Shown: positions 1-11,932 of the stretch, piece by piece | How positions within the stretch are numbered: the stretch's first letter is position 1 | Layout of the letters: the number at the start of each line of letters is the position of its first letter | Assembly (NCBI GenBank): GCA_965153455.1 | Contig: OZ234496.1 | Coordinates: 5,155,207 to 5,219,206 of the forward strand | Direction: 5' to 3' | DNA from: Sphagnum compactum | Lineage: Eukaryota > Bryophyta > Sphagnopsida > Sphagnales | DNA: 64,000 nucleotides | Made by a program: the position numbers and the translations under genes | Notes under the pieces: generated by a model | The model's input: the letters and a program-made list of their open reading frames with translations, nothing else | The model's database searches: none | Told to the model about the DNA's origin: nothing

Positions 1-90
1 GTTTGCCAAAAAAAACTTTGGACTTTATTCAAGTGCAAAGACACAACTTGAACAAAATTCAAACTTGCAAAAGGCTTCCCACACATGTGA

Positions 91-3000
91 TCATCGGGTT
101 GAAAGTGATGAGAAAGAATAAACTATCATTAGACCTGCAAAAGGGACACCAACACATGCAATCATGAGGTCAAATCCAATGAGAGAGCAAAATTGTTGTG
201 GCTTCGAGACATCTGCAATGGTATGTATCTTTGCCAAAACTATCCCCAACTCCTTGTTTTTGCCTATTGCTCCAAATGCTTCTGGGCTTTTCCAATCTCC
301 TATCTCATTCATATATTCCATTGTTGCATACTATCACAACCAAGAAAAAAAACTTGTTAATTATTATTTTATGATTTGGAAAATTATCGTATAAAAATTT
401 CCTTTCAACTGTAAATTTTTAAAAACCTTGCAAGCATTCAAACTAAATTTCATCAAGAAATCCAAATTTCAAATTTGTCATCATGATCTAGTAAAACAAT
501 TGTCCAAACAATTGGATCATGAATTTGGTGCTTGGTGGGCATATGTACCTTGGCATAAACCATATCATTGTCATCAATACATCCACTACAATGCATGAGA
601 GGAAGAGGGAGGAACACTCCTTTGATGAACAAGGTCTTCCATTCCTTCCATTCTGTGTAAGGAAGCTCTGTATTCATTTGTTCTTTGTACTCACTGCGTC
701 TTTGTGCCAATTCTACAAGCTACACATGGATTTCACTCTCTATGATTTGAATAAATAGTTGTTGTAAAAGTAACACTCCCAAAAAAAAGATTTTCAAATA
801 GGAAGAATGGTGTAGGTAGGGTATTTAATGCCACACACATAAATAAAATGTCATGACATGAAAGTTGACCTGGAACAATAAATCTACAAATTCTTGTTTT
901 TCTTTTGCCTTCTTGATCTTTTGCTCTTCTATTGCCTCCTTCTGCAACATCATCACATGTACTTTGATCATGATGAATGAAAAATTGGTATGGATTCTTG
1001 ACATATTTTTTGCCTTCAAATATTGTTTTAACAATGTACATCATGACAACAAAATAATATATTGCAAGGAAAAATAAGTAGGATACCCACATGGGTTGAC
1101 AACTCTTAGTTGATTTGGTTGTTTATGATAAAAAGTAATGTTGTTACACATAATTGCAAGCTACCCATATAGAATTTGGTAGCTATAATTGGAAAATTCA
1201 CGGTCATGCATGTAGATGAGAAAATCATGCCTGCCATATCTTCAAAATTTGAAACAATTTGTCGCCATAGTCTTGGTGCATCATTGTCACAAGATTGTGG
1301 TCACGAATGTATATAAGTTCCCGTTCTCGAACTTGTTCAAATTCAAGCTCATTACTTAATATTGTGTTGTGTTGAAGTTGGCGTCTATTTTCATCTTCAT
1401 CTTTTATTAACTTTCTGTTTGATATTTCCACTTCTGGATTGTGGATGCGCACAAATTCATCTTCTTCAACCAACTTTCTAGCTTTTTCGTTTGCTTGCAA
1501 TCTTTGATATTCTTGTTGCCTAATAGTGTCCTACATAAAGGTATAAACAAAAAAAAATTGGACCTCCAATTGGCTACTTCAAAGACCCACAAAAATGGTC
1601 CTTGAAAACTCTTTTGCTTCAAAGTATTTGGTATTTTGAAAATGATCCACTCATGAAAACACACTTACATATCGTTTTTTTTGATGAATTTCAAACTTGT
1701 CAACTACTTTTTGGTGTTTGCGAATCTTCACATCTACAAGATATGCATGTGATTCCTATAATCATAAAATAACACAACATGAAAATTTGTAAGTAATATA
1801 ACTTAGCAATTCCCCTCAATGGATTTTTTAAAAAAATCGTTGTAAAGAATGCACTTCTCTCCAAATCCTTACAAAAAATTATTTACAAAAATAAGCTTTG
1901 AGGATTGCAAAGGTATTTACATTTAACAAAGAATTACTACATACATAATCAAAAGATCTAAAGGGAATAACAATAATTACATACTTGTCTCAAAGCAAGT
2001 GTGTCAACTTCTGCCAATGGTTTATCAAGCATGAGAGACAATTGAGATGGTGGTCTTCAACCATCCTTTTTATTGGAGGTACCTTTCCTGGCTTCATCAT
2101 TGACAAATGATTTGTAAAGATCTCACCATCTTCACCGAGCTCATATCCCTTGCGTTCGAAACACTCAAGGGCCTTTTTAGTCTCCATTCCCAGCTCAAAA
2201 TTGAATCGCATTCTCTTGGTGAGATACTACACAAAATCAAAATGTATTACTATCTTAACACTTTTTCATTAACGAAAAAAATTCTTTTTTCTATTGAACT
2301 CCTAATGGGTACAATTGTTTTTTTGGTTAGGTTTCAAAATCCAATATCATGGATGAATGAAATGTTTAAAATTTGCAAGCACATATAATGTAAAACAAAT
2401 TGAAACATACCATTTGCATTGTTGAAGTAAGAATTGTTTCATCGGCAGATAATAGTTCATGCCATAATCCCTATTACCCTCCAACACCATATCAACTTAG
2501 ATCTCCATAAACTTAATTTTTCTTCTAGACAATATAATTAGAAAATTACTCATTAATTTTCATAATTTCCAAAAGCTTTGATTTGTGGTGGCAAATGATT
2601 TGAAAAAATAAAGAGCTACATGACTTAAATTTTTTAAAAATAAAAGAGATGAATGAATTGAGTGGAAGATGTAATAATGTAGATGATATATCTATGTTTC
2701 AATTTTAAGTTTTAGTTCTTGTTTAACTTAATGGTTGTGTTATTCTAGAATTTAGGCTCACTTGCAACACATTATTCCTAGCAATTGCATCTTGGTCATG
2801 CTCCTTGCTTTCTTCATATTTGTTGTGAAATTGCTACATGCTCATCAACAAAGGTTAAAATCTCCACAATTATTTTTCAACTCCCAAATTTCAAGTTCAT
2901 ATGATTAGGGCTCTTTGTAATAGGAAATTTCCTTTCATGTTTTTTAGATGCCTAAAAGGCCCCACCCTGATAAGTCAAATTGGTGTTGAGAAAGTAGAAG

Positions 3001-3912
3001 GTACCTAGTAATTTGGAGCACAAAGAATTATATATTTTTACATCCCCCTCCCCCCAATATAAATATTAGAAATTTATAAAAAAAAATGTCACAAATTTGT
3101 TGATGGGTTCTTACAAAATAGTAAAATATTGATTTTTAATTGCATGGGAGGAATTACTTCATAATAATATAGAACCAAAAGAAATTGTGATGGTTCAAAT
3201 TAGTGAAGGTATTACAAACTCATTATTAATGAAAAAAAATTGTTTGTAAATTTTTGAAGTGTGGGTGGTTTTAAAGTCAAATGGATGGTGGATTGAAGGA
3301 AATTACTATTTAATGTTTACCTGAAAAATTTCATTTCGTAGCTTTGTACGTGCAATTATTACTTTCCTTGCTTCATTTGCAAAATATTCCCTCCGTGAGT
3401 TCTCCTAAAATTTAAATAAAATCATCAAATCCCCTTTTCAATATGTTGTGTTTTAAGTGCAACTGAAGTTATGTGTCGGAAGCTTTTTGAGAGTTGGTTA
3501 CTTGAAAGTTAGAAATAAATTAATATCAATAATTGAAGTTTGGGTTTTTTTAATCGAAAAACTTTTAATTTAGTGGTGATAGATGCAAACAATCAAAAGT
3601 TCAATTTCACCCAGAATATTAGTTGTCTATACTATTATTATGATTAATGATATTATTGTAATAAGATTTAAACTAAAAGGGAAAATTATGTGAGTCATGT
3701 CCGTTACAATTTGTAAGAGTTTTTGACCTAAACTCCACCTAACAAAGCAAAACACAAAGAAAGTAGAAGCTTAGAATTATTAGGACCTGGCGGATTTGTT
3801 CTTCATAAAAATGTTGTAGATGTAATTCTTCATTTTGCATTTTTGGTGATGGAGACTTCTTCAAGTTCTCCCCACTCACCCATTGTGGCTTCATTAGCTT
3901 GTGGACCGCCAT
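91..3912 (-). CDS. Ten-exon charged coiled-coil protein, unrecognised family
   Basis: Spliced gene read by eye on the minus strand: exons 3912-3787, 3404-3321, 2833-2762, 2470-2411, 2226-2083, 1755-1669, 1530-1231, 941-870, 719-549 and 330-91, stop TGA at 93-91. Lengths are 126, 84, 72, 60, 144, 87, 300, 72, 171 and 240, all multiples of three, so every intron is phase 0; all introns are GT-AG except intron 7, which appears to be GC-AG (CAG|GCATGA). The product is about 451 residues. Starting ATG at 3912 sits in ATGGCG context; an out-of-frame ATG lies 5 bases upstream with an 8-codon uORF. The middle is rich in E, K, R and Q (for example EEDEFVRIHNPEVEISNRK and KEAIEEQKIKKAKEKQEF), consistent with a long coiled coil; the last exon has a hydrophobic stretch near LMIACVGVPFAGLMIVY. 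If intron 9 is retained the frame stops at 453 instead. The charged helical style resembles ciliary or cytoskeletal coiled-coil proteins, but I cannot assign a family. The gene model is fairly secure, the function unknown. Confidence 0.6.
1985..2082 (-). other. Alternative exon-5 extension with a frame break
   Basis: Directly after the chosen donor of exon 5 (AAG|GTACCT at 2083/2082), the DNA stays coding-like. One frame runs on as VPPIKRMVE, then a different frame reads PPSQLSLMLDKPLAEVDTL and ends at a good donor (CAA|GTATGT at 1985/1984). Using this longer exon gives 242 bases, one short of a multiple of three, with a frame break near 2050. Either this is true intron and the gene is intact, or a longer exon has lost one base, by mutation or by a homopolymer error in the assembly. 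Confidence 0.35.
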
Positions 3913-5776
3913 TTCATCAATTCAAAAGTGTGTAAAATGGAATACACCACACACACACATAAACCACAATAGTCTTTTTTGTTAAATTTATTTGTTTGTT
4001 GTTACACTCCTCTCCCACTTAGATTTAACATGCATATTTTTGCTACTTGCTTATTCTGTTGGATTTGAACAATAACAAGTTGGGGGAGGGGGGGGAGGGG
4101 GGGGGATTTCAGTTTTGTCAATAAAGTTGATCATTACAAGTGAAGAATGTGATTTGAATTGAAATTGAAATTTAAATGTGTTTTGTGAAGAAGGAAAATT
4201 TCAACACAAGAAGGGAGGAAGAGGTTTAGGGAAAAAAAGAAATTGAAATTGAGTGCACACCCATAAATATAGTTATTTAACCACCTCCTCCATTTCAGCT
4301 AACACATTAAAATCTTTCATTAATATGGGGATTTCTCATGTAAAGCTTTCACTAATGTTCAAGGGCATTTCATAAGGGTTCTTATAATTGGGATGTTTTT
4401 AGTTGAATGTGGAATGGGTAGGTTGAAACAAGAGGTTCATCATATAACATGATTTGGTTTTTAGGGTACGTCTAAACAAAATTGTGAAAAATGATGGAAT
4501 TGCCTAACATGGTTAGGTGATTTGGTTTTGTAATGAAATTGATTTCCTAATAATAATAGCATACAAAATACAAGATTTGATTATCGATTGATTGCCACCC
4601 ATATATTAAATTTCTATTCAAAGCTAAAATTATATACCAAATTATACATGAATGAAAAGTCCTTTCTAATTATACAAAGGTAACAAAAGATTATATTTTC
4701 AATAACTAAGTATTAAAAATTTTAAATTATTTTCCAACAAAGAAAAATAAATTAATGTTACACAAAAACATGTTTGTGAAATCCAAGCATCATTTGATTT
4801 GGAGACCACCAATTTGAATTTTAACTCCTTTGATTGATTCTATTGTTTAATTAAAATCATAAGAAGGAAGGTTTTATGAAAAGCCACATTTTAGTGGTTT
4901 AAAATTCAACCTTTGCAACTAGGTAGTTATCAAGTGCAAGAAATCCCACTAAACTCTTGGACCCAAGGTTAGAATAAAATTGAATGACTATGGTGCATTG
5001 GAATTGGTTTGGGGAGAGTAGTTTTAAGTTCCATTAAAGGTTTGGTCTTTTTGGATGACCTTCCCAAAAGATGATTCCAATATGGAATCTTTCAAAATTG
5101 AAGAGTTTTTGTCAATGTCTCTTCATTGCAAAACTTGAACAATGCAATCAAACACTTTGGGTTCTATTGTTTCTTTGCTTAAAATTTCATGTGTGGAACT
5201 TCTTGTTGTCGTAGTCTCTTTGGGAAATGTGGATGGATCGCTCCTTCTATTTCTTGGGGAAGAGGTTTTGATTGATTTGTGTATGGACCCAATTGAAATT
5301 TTCTATTACCAAATGTTTATCTTGGAAATGATAATCACATTGAATCATGTTATTGAAGTTTGACATAAGACATTTTTATAGTTGCCATGCCATATTTAGA
5401 TGCTAAGCAGTGAATTTGATCAAATCTTGTAAGGTAAACAACAATGACATCCAATAAAATATGGATATTGTCATGGAAATGGCAATGTCGACATGTATGA
5501 AAAAACTATATTGAAAGATCTTTCCTTCAGAAAAATTTGAGCTTCCCTTTTAACTATACTTCAATAAACTATAAAAATTGTGCTTTTGTTAGGAATTGGT
5601 GGAGTTATCAATTTAAAATTTATTGATCCTTATACAAAAAAATGTAAAGTTGAAATTGAAACCGTGTCTAATTGCTTTTGAACTCTTTGATATTTGATTT
5701 CAATATATGAAAATATGTTAGTGTCAAAAAAATCATGTTTAAGATATGTTTCAGTTTAATCCAAAAATGATACATA
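3913..5776. other. AT-rich intergenic DNA upstream of the ten-exon gene
   Basis: This would hold the promoter of the minus-strand gene that starts at 3912. A G-rich stretch with runs of 5, 8 and 9 G lies at 4082-4106. A 73-codon open frame at 5142-5363 (plus) has no recognisable domain and is not annotated. No transposon ends were seen. Confidence 0.4.
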
Positions 5777-8700
5777 CACTACTACAAATGTGTTTTTAAG
5801 CTAGTTTTTTTTACTAAGTTTAGTCATATTTCTAGTCACATTAGACAATGGGCAAAATTGGTTGTAGTCGTAACAAATGAATCATTTTTGACACAAACGT
5901 GATTAAAATTATATGACTAACATGACTAAATATGCTTGTCTAAAATGACTAAAATGACTAAGGCTATTAGTTGACGTGGCATTATTAATTTTATTCTAAA
6001 TTAAAAGTTATATTATTTATATGAATATATAATGACATTATGGAACTTTATAAATATTTTTGAACTACAGGTGAATCCAAAACGCTACCACTTTTGATTT
6101 GTGGTTCAACACTAGAAAAATAATAATTTTGGGTGACATTATTGGTAGTTCGGCCAGTTGATGTCATACAAGCCATTGAATCCCCAAACTTGGGATTTTT
6201 TTAGTGATGAATGTTCCAAATAAGGTTTGAACCCACAACCTTGTCAACCACATTCCAAGGCTTTAACCACTAAGCCATCACTTCACGTGATGACAAAAAA
6301 TGACATCACAAAATACACATATTTCAAACAAAAAATGATTTTTTAAGATCACTATTTGATTTAATTATTTTCATAGGTCTATTATTACATTAAACTTTGT
6401 AATTTTTTTAATTCAAAAAATGTGTAAATCATAATTATTTTAAATATTCATTAATTAACAAATTCAAATGCAGCGTTTGAAACTTTAATTGAGTTATATA
6501 AAACCCCCTAACAGGGGAAAAAGCTCTAGATTGGAAAAAAATCATAGTAATAAAAATATATAAAATACAGAATGGCCATGTCATGGTTTTTGCATGTAAG
6601 TATTCAATTCAAAAGCATAAACATATATTACAACTAAGCATCTTAGCAATGGGCCTCTTTGATTGGCCCATCATTAGAATAAATTATCAAAGTTTCTAGT
6701 CAAGACTCTCAAGATACAATTTAAATTTCCTCTCCCATTGAATCATAGATATAAACTTCTAATGTGCAACTTTGAGCAAAAGATATGGTTTGAGCATGGT
6801 GCTACAAAGATTACTTTTCTTCAAATTGAAAACAATCTCATATATTCTTTTTAATTTATTCATCATGTCCTTTTGATCTATTGTTACTTTTCATAAGTAT
6901 GTTGTTGATAAATGTACTTTTATAATCTTGAAACATCACCTATTTCCATGAAGAATAAAATACAATTTGTTTATGAAGAATAAGTTGATGGATTTGTAAA
7001 CAACTTGAGTTTCTGATGGAAGAAAGGCAAAAGATTAGACTACAAATCAACTTTACAAACCTTTTCCTTTGACTTGCTCTCTTATTGAAACCCTATTGCT
7101 ATAATTCATCCATTTAGGGACTACCATGAATACTTTCCTAGTCCTTTTTTATTGGGACATGTATGTAAAAGAAGAAGGGGGTTGGGGGAGTGGGAAACAA
7201 GAGATAGGGAATCATCTCTACAAAGAAAAAAAGTCATGAATTCCTTTTCCTCATGGCCTCTTGGTCTCTAACAAACCTCCAAGTTTTGCTAAAATAAAGC
7301 AAAGAGATTTGAAGAATACCTCAGTCTTAATGAGCTCCTGATGGGATGTGATTATGATTTGCATAAGGAACAATTGTGATTGTCTACCTTACGCAAGGAA
7401 GCACAACAAACTTGCCTTGATACCTCTCCAAAACTGGATAATCTTCTTCTTCTTATTCTTCCTCTTTAACTTTCAAGCCTTCTATGCTTTCGCAACATTC
7501 AAATGGCACTATAGCTCTGGAGAGAAGCAATTGATGACCATGATGATGAGAGAAGAAAGGTGTGCAAGCGATGGTTTATTGTTGGAAGGGAAGGAAAAAA
7601 AACCTTTGAATATTCTACAAAGATTAGGGTTTGATTGCTTTGAAAAAGCAAGAACTTTTTAATAAGTACCTCAACTATTTCTATTTCAAAATCGTGTTTT
7701 CTATTACAATTTTTTTAAAAAGTCAAGGATGTTATGAAAAAAATGAAAATCAAACAATGCGTCTTTTGACATGTAATTAAGTCCAAATGTGTCTTTTCAA
7801 AAATTAGGGCACACAAATATATGAAATTTAAAATCATAAACTTTGGATAAATCCAAAGAATATATCTAAATATTATTTTAAGTAAATCTAATTTATTAAT
7901 TTTCATGAAATTTTGTGACTTTTTTCCATTTCAAAAATACAACTAAGATGGTTTTAAATATTGATTTAAAACAATCATATGTAATGTTTGAAATATAATT
8001 ATTTAAATAAAACATGTACTTTCACAATTACATTGAATTCCATATTTTTTTTAGTTTCAAACATGAACAAATAATTAATTCATTTAATTTAAAAATTCAT
8101 ATATAATGTATTAAATCTTTGATTAAATTACAATTTATAACTATTTAAGTAAAAATAATTTATTATCATAAACATATTGAACTTTGTGATTTTTTTCAAT
8201 TTCAAAATGTGAATAATATTTTTTTCAAAAATTCAATAAATGTTTTTTTTTCTTGGGTTGATTATTTGGGTACATTTGGTTTCATTACTTTCATCATTGA
8301 CTTCAATTTTATAATATTTTAAATTCAAATTTTTAAACATTCCATTAATTTACATATTTGGATGTATGCCACATATTTATTTAAAATTAATTTAAAAAAA
8401 ATCTTTAAAATATAACAAAAAAATTCACTTTTGAAATTATGGTATTAAATTTTGTATGCCTTTAGTGTTATATCAAATTTTGTAATAAAAACAAAAGAAT
8501 TGAATTCAATGTTAAAATGTTTATGTAGTAGCAATGGATTTTATTAAAATTTCATAAATTAATAATTATTAAAAATTAAAAATTAAAAATTTAAATGAGA
8601 TGTATCAGCTTTATTCTATTTTTTTATTAAATTGAAAGAGTTATTTTATTTTATTATTCCATTTTACTTATGTCATTTGATTATAAATAAATATATAGAT

Positions 8701-9335
8701 GGTTTGATTTGGGGTTAATTTTAATTTGGACATATATAAACATTCAATTGATTCATCATGAATACAAATTGAACAATTGAATTTGAATAATTCAAGATTA
8801 GCATGTAGATTTAGTTAATTATTATGATTTATTTTCTATAATTTTGATAAAATTAGATATTATAAATTAATAATCCATTTTATTTTATTTTATTTCAAAA
8901 TTTCCCCCTTTTAAGTTATTTATTTATTTGAATAATTTTGAATAATAATTTAAATAATGATAACTATATCTTTTGTCATTTTTTCCATATGAAGTTTTTA
9001 AAATGAGAACAAGCTTTTTTCCCATCTTTTTAATATCATGTCATTAAAAATAACATTATAATCATGTGTGTCATATTTTATGACTAATTCTAATCATGTT
9101 AGTTGTATTAGTCAACATAGACAAATCCATGTGGACACCCACATTTACCACATGTGCAACATATTGTTTGATTTGACTATAATGCTAGAATTTTTAGTCA
9201 TAACAGACATTGCTACTTGATCTTAGTCATGATGGACACATTTAATCACTTCAGACTACTAGTGTATCTTAAATATTGACTATAGAATCATTTTAAACAT
9301 GATGCTAATAGCGTAAAAACCATGTAGTAATAGTG
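5777..9335. mobile_element. CACTA-like non-autonomous DNA transposon
   Basis: The left end reads CACTACTACAAATGTG and the right end, reverse-complemented, reads CACTATTACTACATGG, both followed within a few bases by GTTTTTA. These are imperfect terminal inverted repeats opening with CACTA. Both ends carry many short direct and inverted copies of ATGACTAA/TTAGTCAT (about 5820-5970 and 9070-9250), as expected of CACTA subterminal repeats. The flanking triplets are ATA and ATG, so the target duplication is imperfect. The 3.5 kb interior is extremely AT-rich and shows no transposase, so the element would depend on one elsewhere. The right-end motif recurs near 40.92 kb. A 104-codon open frame at 7348-7662 has no recognisable domain. 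Confidence 0.6.
6115..6285 (-). repeat. tRNA-derived SINE head nested in the CACTA-like element
   Basis: On the minus strand an A-box-like TGGCTTAGTGGTTAAAG (6277-6261) is followed about 30 bases later by a B-box-like GGTTCAAACC (6233-6224). That spacing matches the internal RNA polymerase III promoter of tRNAs. The surrounding bases do not fold into a clean modern tRNA, and an unrelated body follows toward 6115, so a tRNA-derived SINE or tRNA pseudogene is more likely than a working tRNA gene. Confidence 0.5.
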
Positions 9336-11130
9336 ATGTTTAGTGGAAACAAATGAATAATTCCCAATATGTGATCAATGCATAATTGGAAAAGACTCAT
9401 AATATTATGTAAAAGTCATTATAAAAGTTGCAAATGACCATTTGATGTCACGAGGACAATAATTGTCATCATGAATAATATAAATACATTGACCTACAAA
9501 GCAATAACCTAAACATAGTTCCAATCTGACAATATATCTATGAGTTTAATTTATTTTGACAATGAGTGTTTTACAATGTTTATGATGTTTATAAGTATGA
9601 AATGAAAATATCACAAATATTTTGTTGTGAAAAAATGAAAGTTACAATGAATAGGTAACATGTACTATGTTTAACCTTCTTTGTTTCATTTAAGAACTTT
9701 ACTTTATTAAACATTGACCATTTTACATAGTGAAGGTGTATAGTACTTATTCAAAATAACAATCTTGTCATTATACATGTAGCACGAACTCCAAAATGTT
9801 GATCAATTGAAGTTCAAATCCTTCAAAATCACCTTTGCAAATGTTGATTTAATGTGGGTAAATGGTTTGCAAAATAGAAGCCAATATTGACAATATCACA
9901 AGATATGTTTTTTTCAATTTGTAAAAGGTGAACATTGGGTGAGATTCATAAAATATTGGCTTGATATAATTTCATAAAAATTCAGAAATATTACCTATAA
10001 AAATGGCAAACATGAAAAATCACAATGTGCAATGCAAAAGGACATAGTTAATACATGAAAAGAAAAAAAAAAACACATGAAAAATGCAACCATGTGTTTT
10101 GTTTTTATTTGTACCAAATACTACACCAATTGCTACCCAAAATATGGTGATCACATCGTAGCATCATTTCTTTTTCTCTATTGAGTTTAGGTGTTAACAA
10201 TGAAATTGTATTGTGACCTTTGAAATCATCTTCAACTTTGACATTAATGTTTAAAATATTGAACATTAAGTTTGCATATTCTTGTTGATAAGTCTTCACA
10301 CTTTGAACATCATTTTCATGCTTCTGTAGGGTTGCCAACCTCCCAATGAAATATTTTTGTTTTGTATTTTAAAAACGTATGTCTCATCACAATGGTTTCT
10401 ATCTTTCTATGATGATCTCTTTCAAGGTTCTCCTATGTTTTAGCATTTCTCAATATTGATAAGCCCAACTTAAAAGGTTTGAAATCTAGGTTCAAAACAA
10501 GAAAACATTTATATGGTTTTGAAGTCTTTCACCTCTTTTGGAAAATGTGCATTGGAACTTGAGAACCAATTAAATGCAAGGATATGGAGTTGAATTGTAT
10601 GTTGTATTTTCTTGTATCTTCAAACTTTGTACAAACCTTCCAATGTCAATGAACATTATGTATTATGTATTATGCATTATATGACTATAATTTCAACTTG
10701 TTAGCTCAAACCATGATGTATACAAGAAACGTAGGCAAAAAACCTAAAGGTGATCATATTTATTATCTATTGTTCATGTCTTTCTATTCATGGTGTGGTG
10801 ATAATTTCAGCTTCTTTGCTACATTATTCAATACTTTTTAAAGAAGTAATAAATAAAAATATGGTCTATGGTAGTGCCAATTCATGGAGGAATGTTTCTG
10901 TATTGACTATAAATTTATAGCCACATCAAAAAGCAACTAGAAAATTTGCAACACACAACTTGTGTGTACCTTTGAACTAATGCTTATGATATTCAACAAT
11001 ACCCACATCCAATAGATATTTTAAATATAATTTCTTTCTAAATAGCCATCAACATATGTTATGTTTCCTTTTGCAAATTTACCAAACTACGCAATTTACA
11101 TTCGCACAAAAGCCATAAGTTTAAACTTAT
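9336..11130. other. AT-rich intergenic DNA
   Basis: No supportable gene. A 77-codon open frame at 10105-10338 (minus) has no recognised domain. I see no transposon ends here. Confidence 0.35.
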
Positions 11131-11932
11131 ATAAACGAGTGTTGTGACCCGTGGCTACGCCACTCCAGCCACCCGTGGCACCTCGCCCGGCCCCCCGCAA
11201 CGGCTGTCGTGGCCGCTGTTTTTTTTGGTCTCTTTGAGGACCTCGTTTCAGGACCCTAACGACGGGTTTTCTCTCTGAGGACCTCGTTTCAGGTCCCCAA
11301 CGACGGGTTTTCTTTCTGGGAACTTCGTTTCAGGTCCGTCTCGAGGTCTGGACCGGGTACTGAGAATCTCGATTCAGGTCCTTTACCGAGGATTCTGGCC
11401 ACCTCGGTTCAGGTCCTCGAAGGTTTTGAAGACCTCGCTCGTTTCAGGACCTCGTCTTGTTTTTCTTCTTCTTCTTGGGGATGTGGTTTAGGGGTTTAAG
11501 ACAGACAGACGGACAGACGGGATCTGGGTTTCAGGACCTCGATAGACGAGCAGACGGGATTTGGGTTTCAGGACCTCGATAGACAGACACACACACACAC
11601 ACACACAACGTTTGCTTTTATATATAGGATTATATGTGCCATTGGGTGCTGATTTTGTGCCCTGATTATCACCTCACCTATCCTATTTTGCCATCTACTA
11701 CAAACCAGCTCCACAGGGAACGGGCAGTGACTGGAAGAATCTCCAGGCACTGCCCAATTTTTGTCCACACAGACAGACACCACGTTTGCTTTAATATATA
11801 AGATTTGCTTTTCAAAGATGTTTCCCAACTGCCCTAACTGCCGCCGGTTCCGGCGTAATGTTAAAACGCAGAACGTCTTGTGACACACAGACGGACACAC
11901 AGACACAACGTTTGCTTTTATATATAGGATTA
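11130..11932 (-). mobile_element. GC-rich repeat island, possible Helitron-like element
   Basis: An abrupt block of GC-rich, CpG-containing sequence lies in very AT-rich flanks. It opens with a short hairpin GTGGC-TAC-GCCAC at 11151-11163, contains several diverged copies of a unit built on GACCTCGTTTCAGGTCC (about 11235-11450), and has three copies of AACGTTTGCTTTTATATATA at about 11607, 11781 and 11907. Read on the minus strand it would begin with TCCTATATATAAAAGC and end beside the hairpin, a layout reminiscent of Helitron/Helentron-type rolling-circle elements. No protein is encoded, so it is a non-autonomous element or a composite repeat. The class is an inference. Confidence 0.4.

Noticed and set aside
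91-3912. XS/XH-domain (factor of DNA methylation) identity for the coiled-coil gene
   Set aside because: The charged coiled coil suggested it at first, but neither the XS nor the XH signature motifs are present in any exon.
6223-6285. Functional tRNA gene
   Set aside because: Box A and box B match, but no sound acceptor stem or anticodon arm could be read; it fits a SINE head better.
7348-7662. 104-codon gene inside the CACTA-like element
   Set aside because: Rich in F, I and L from T-rich DNA, with no recognisable transposase or other domain.
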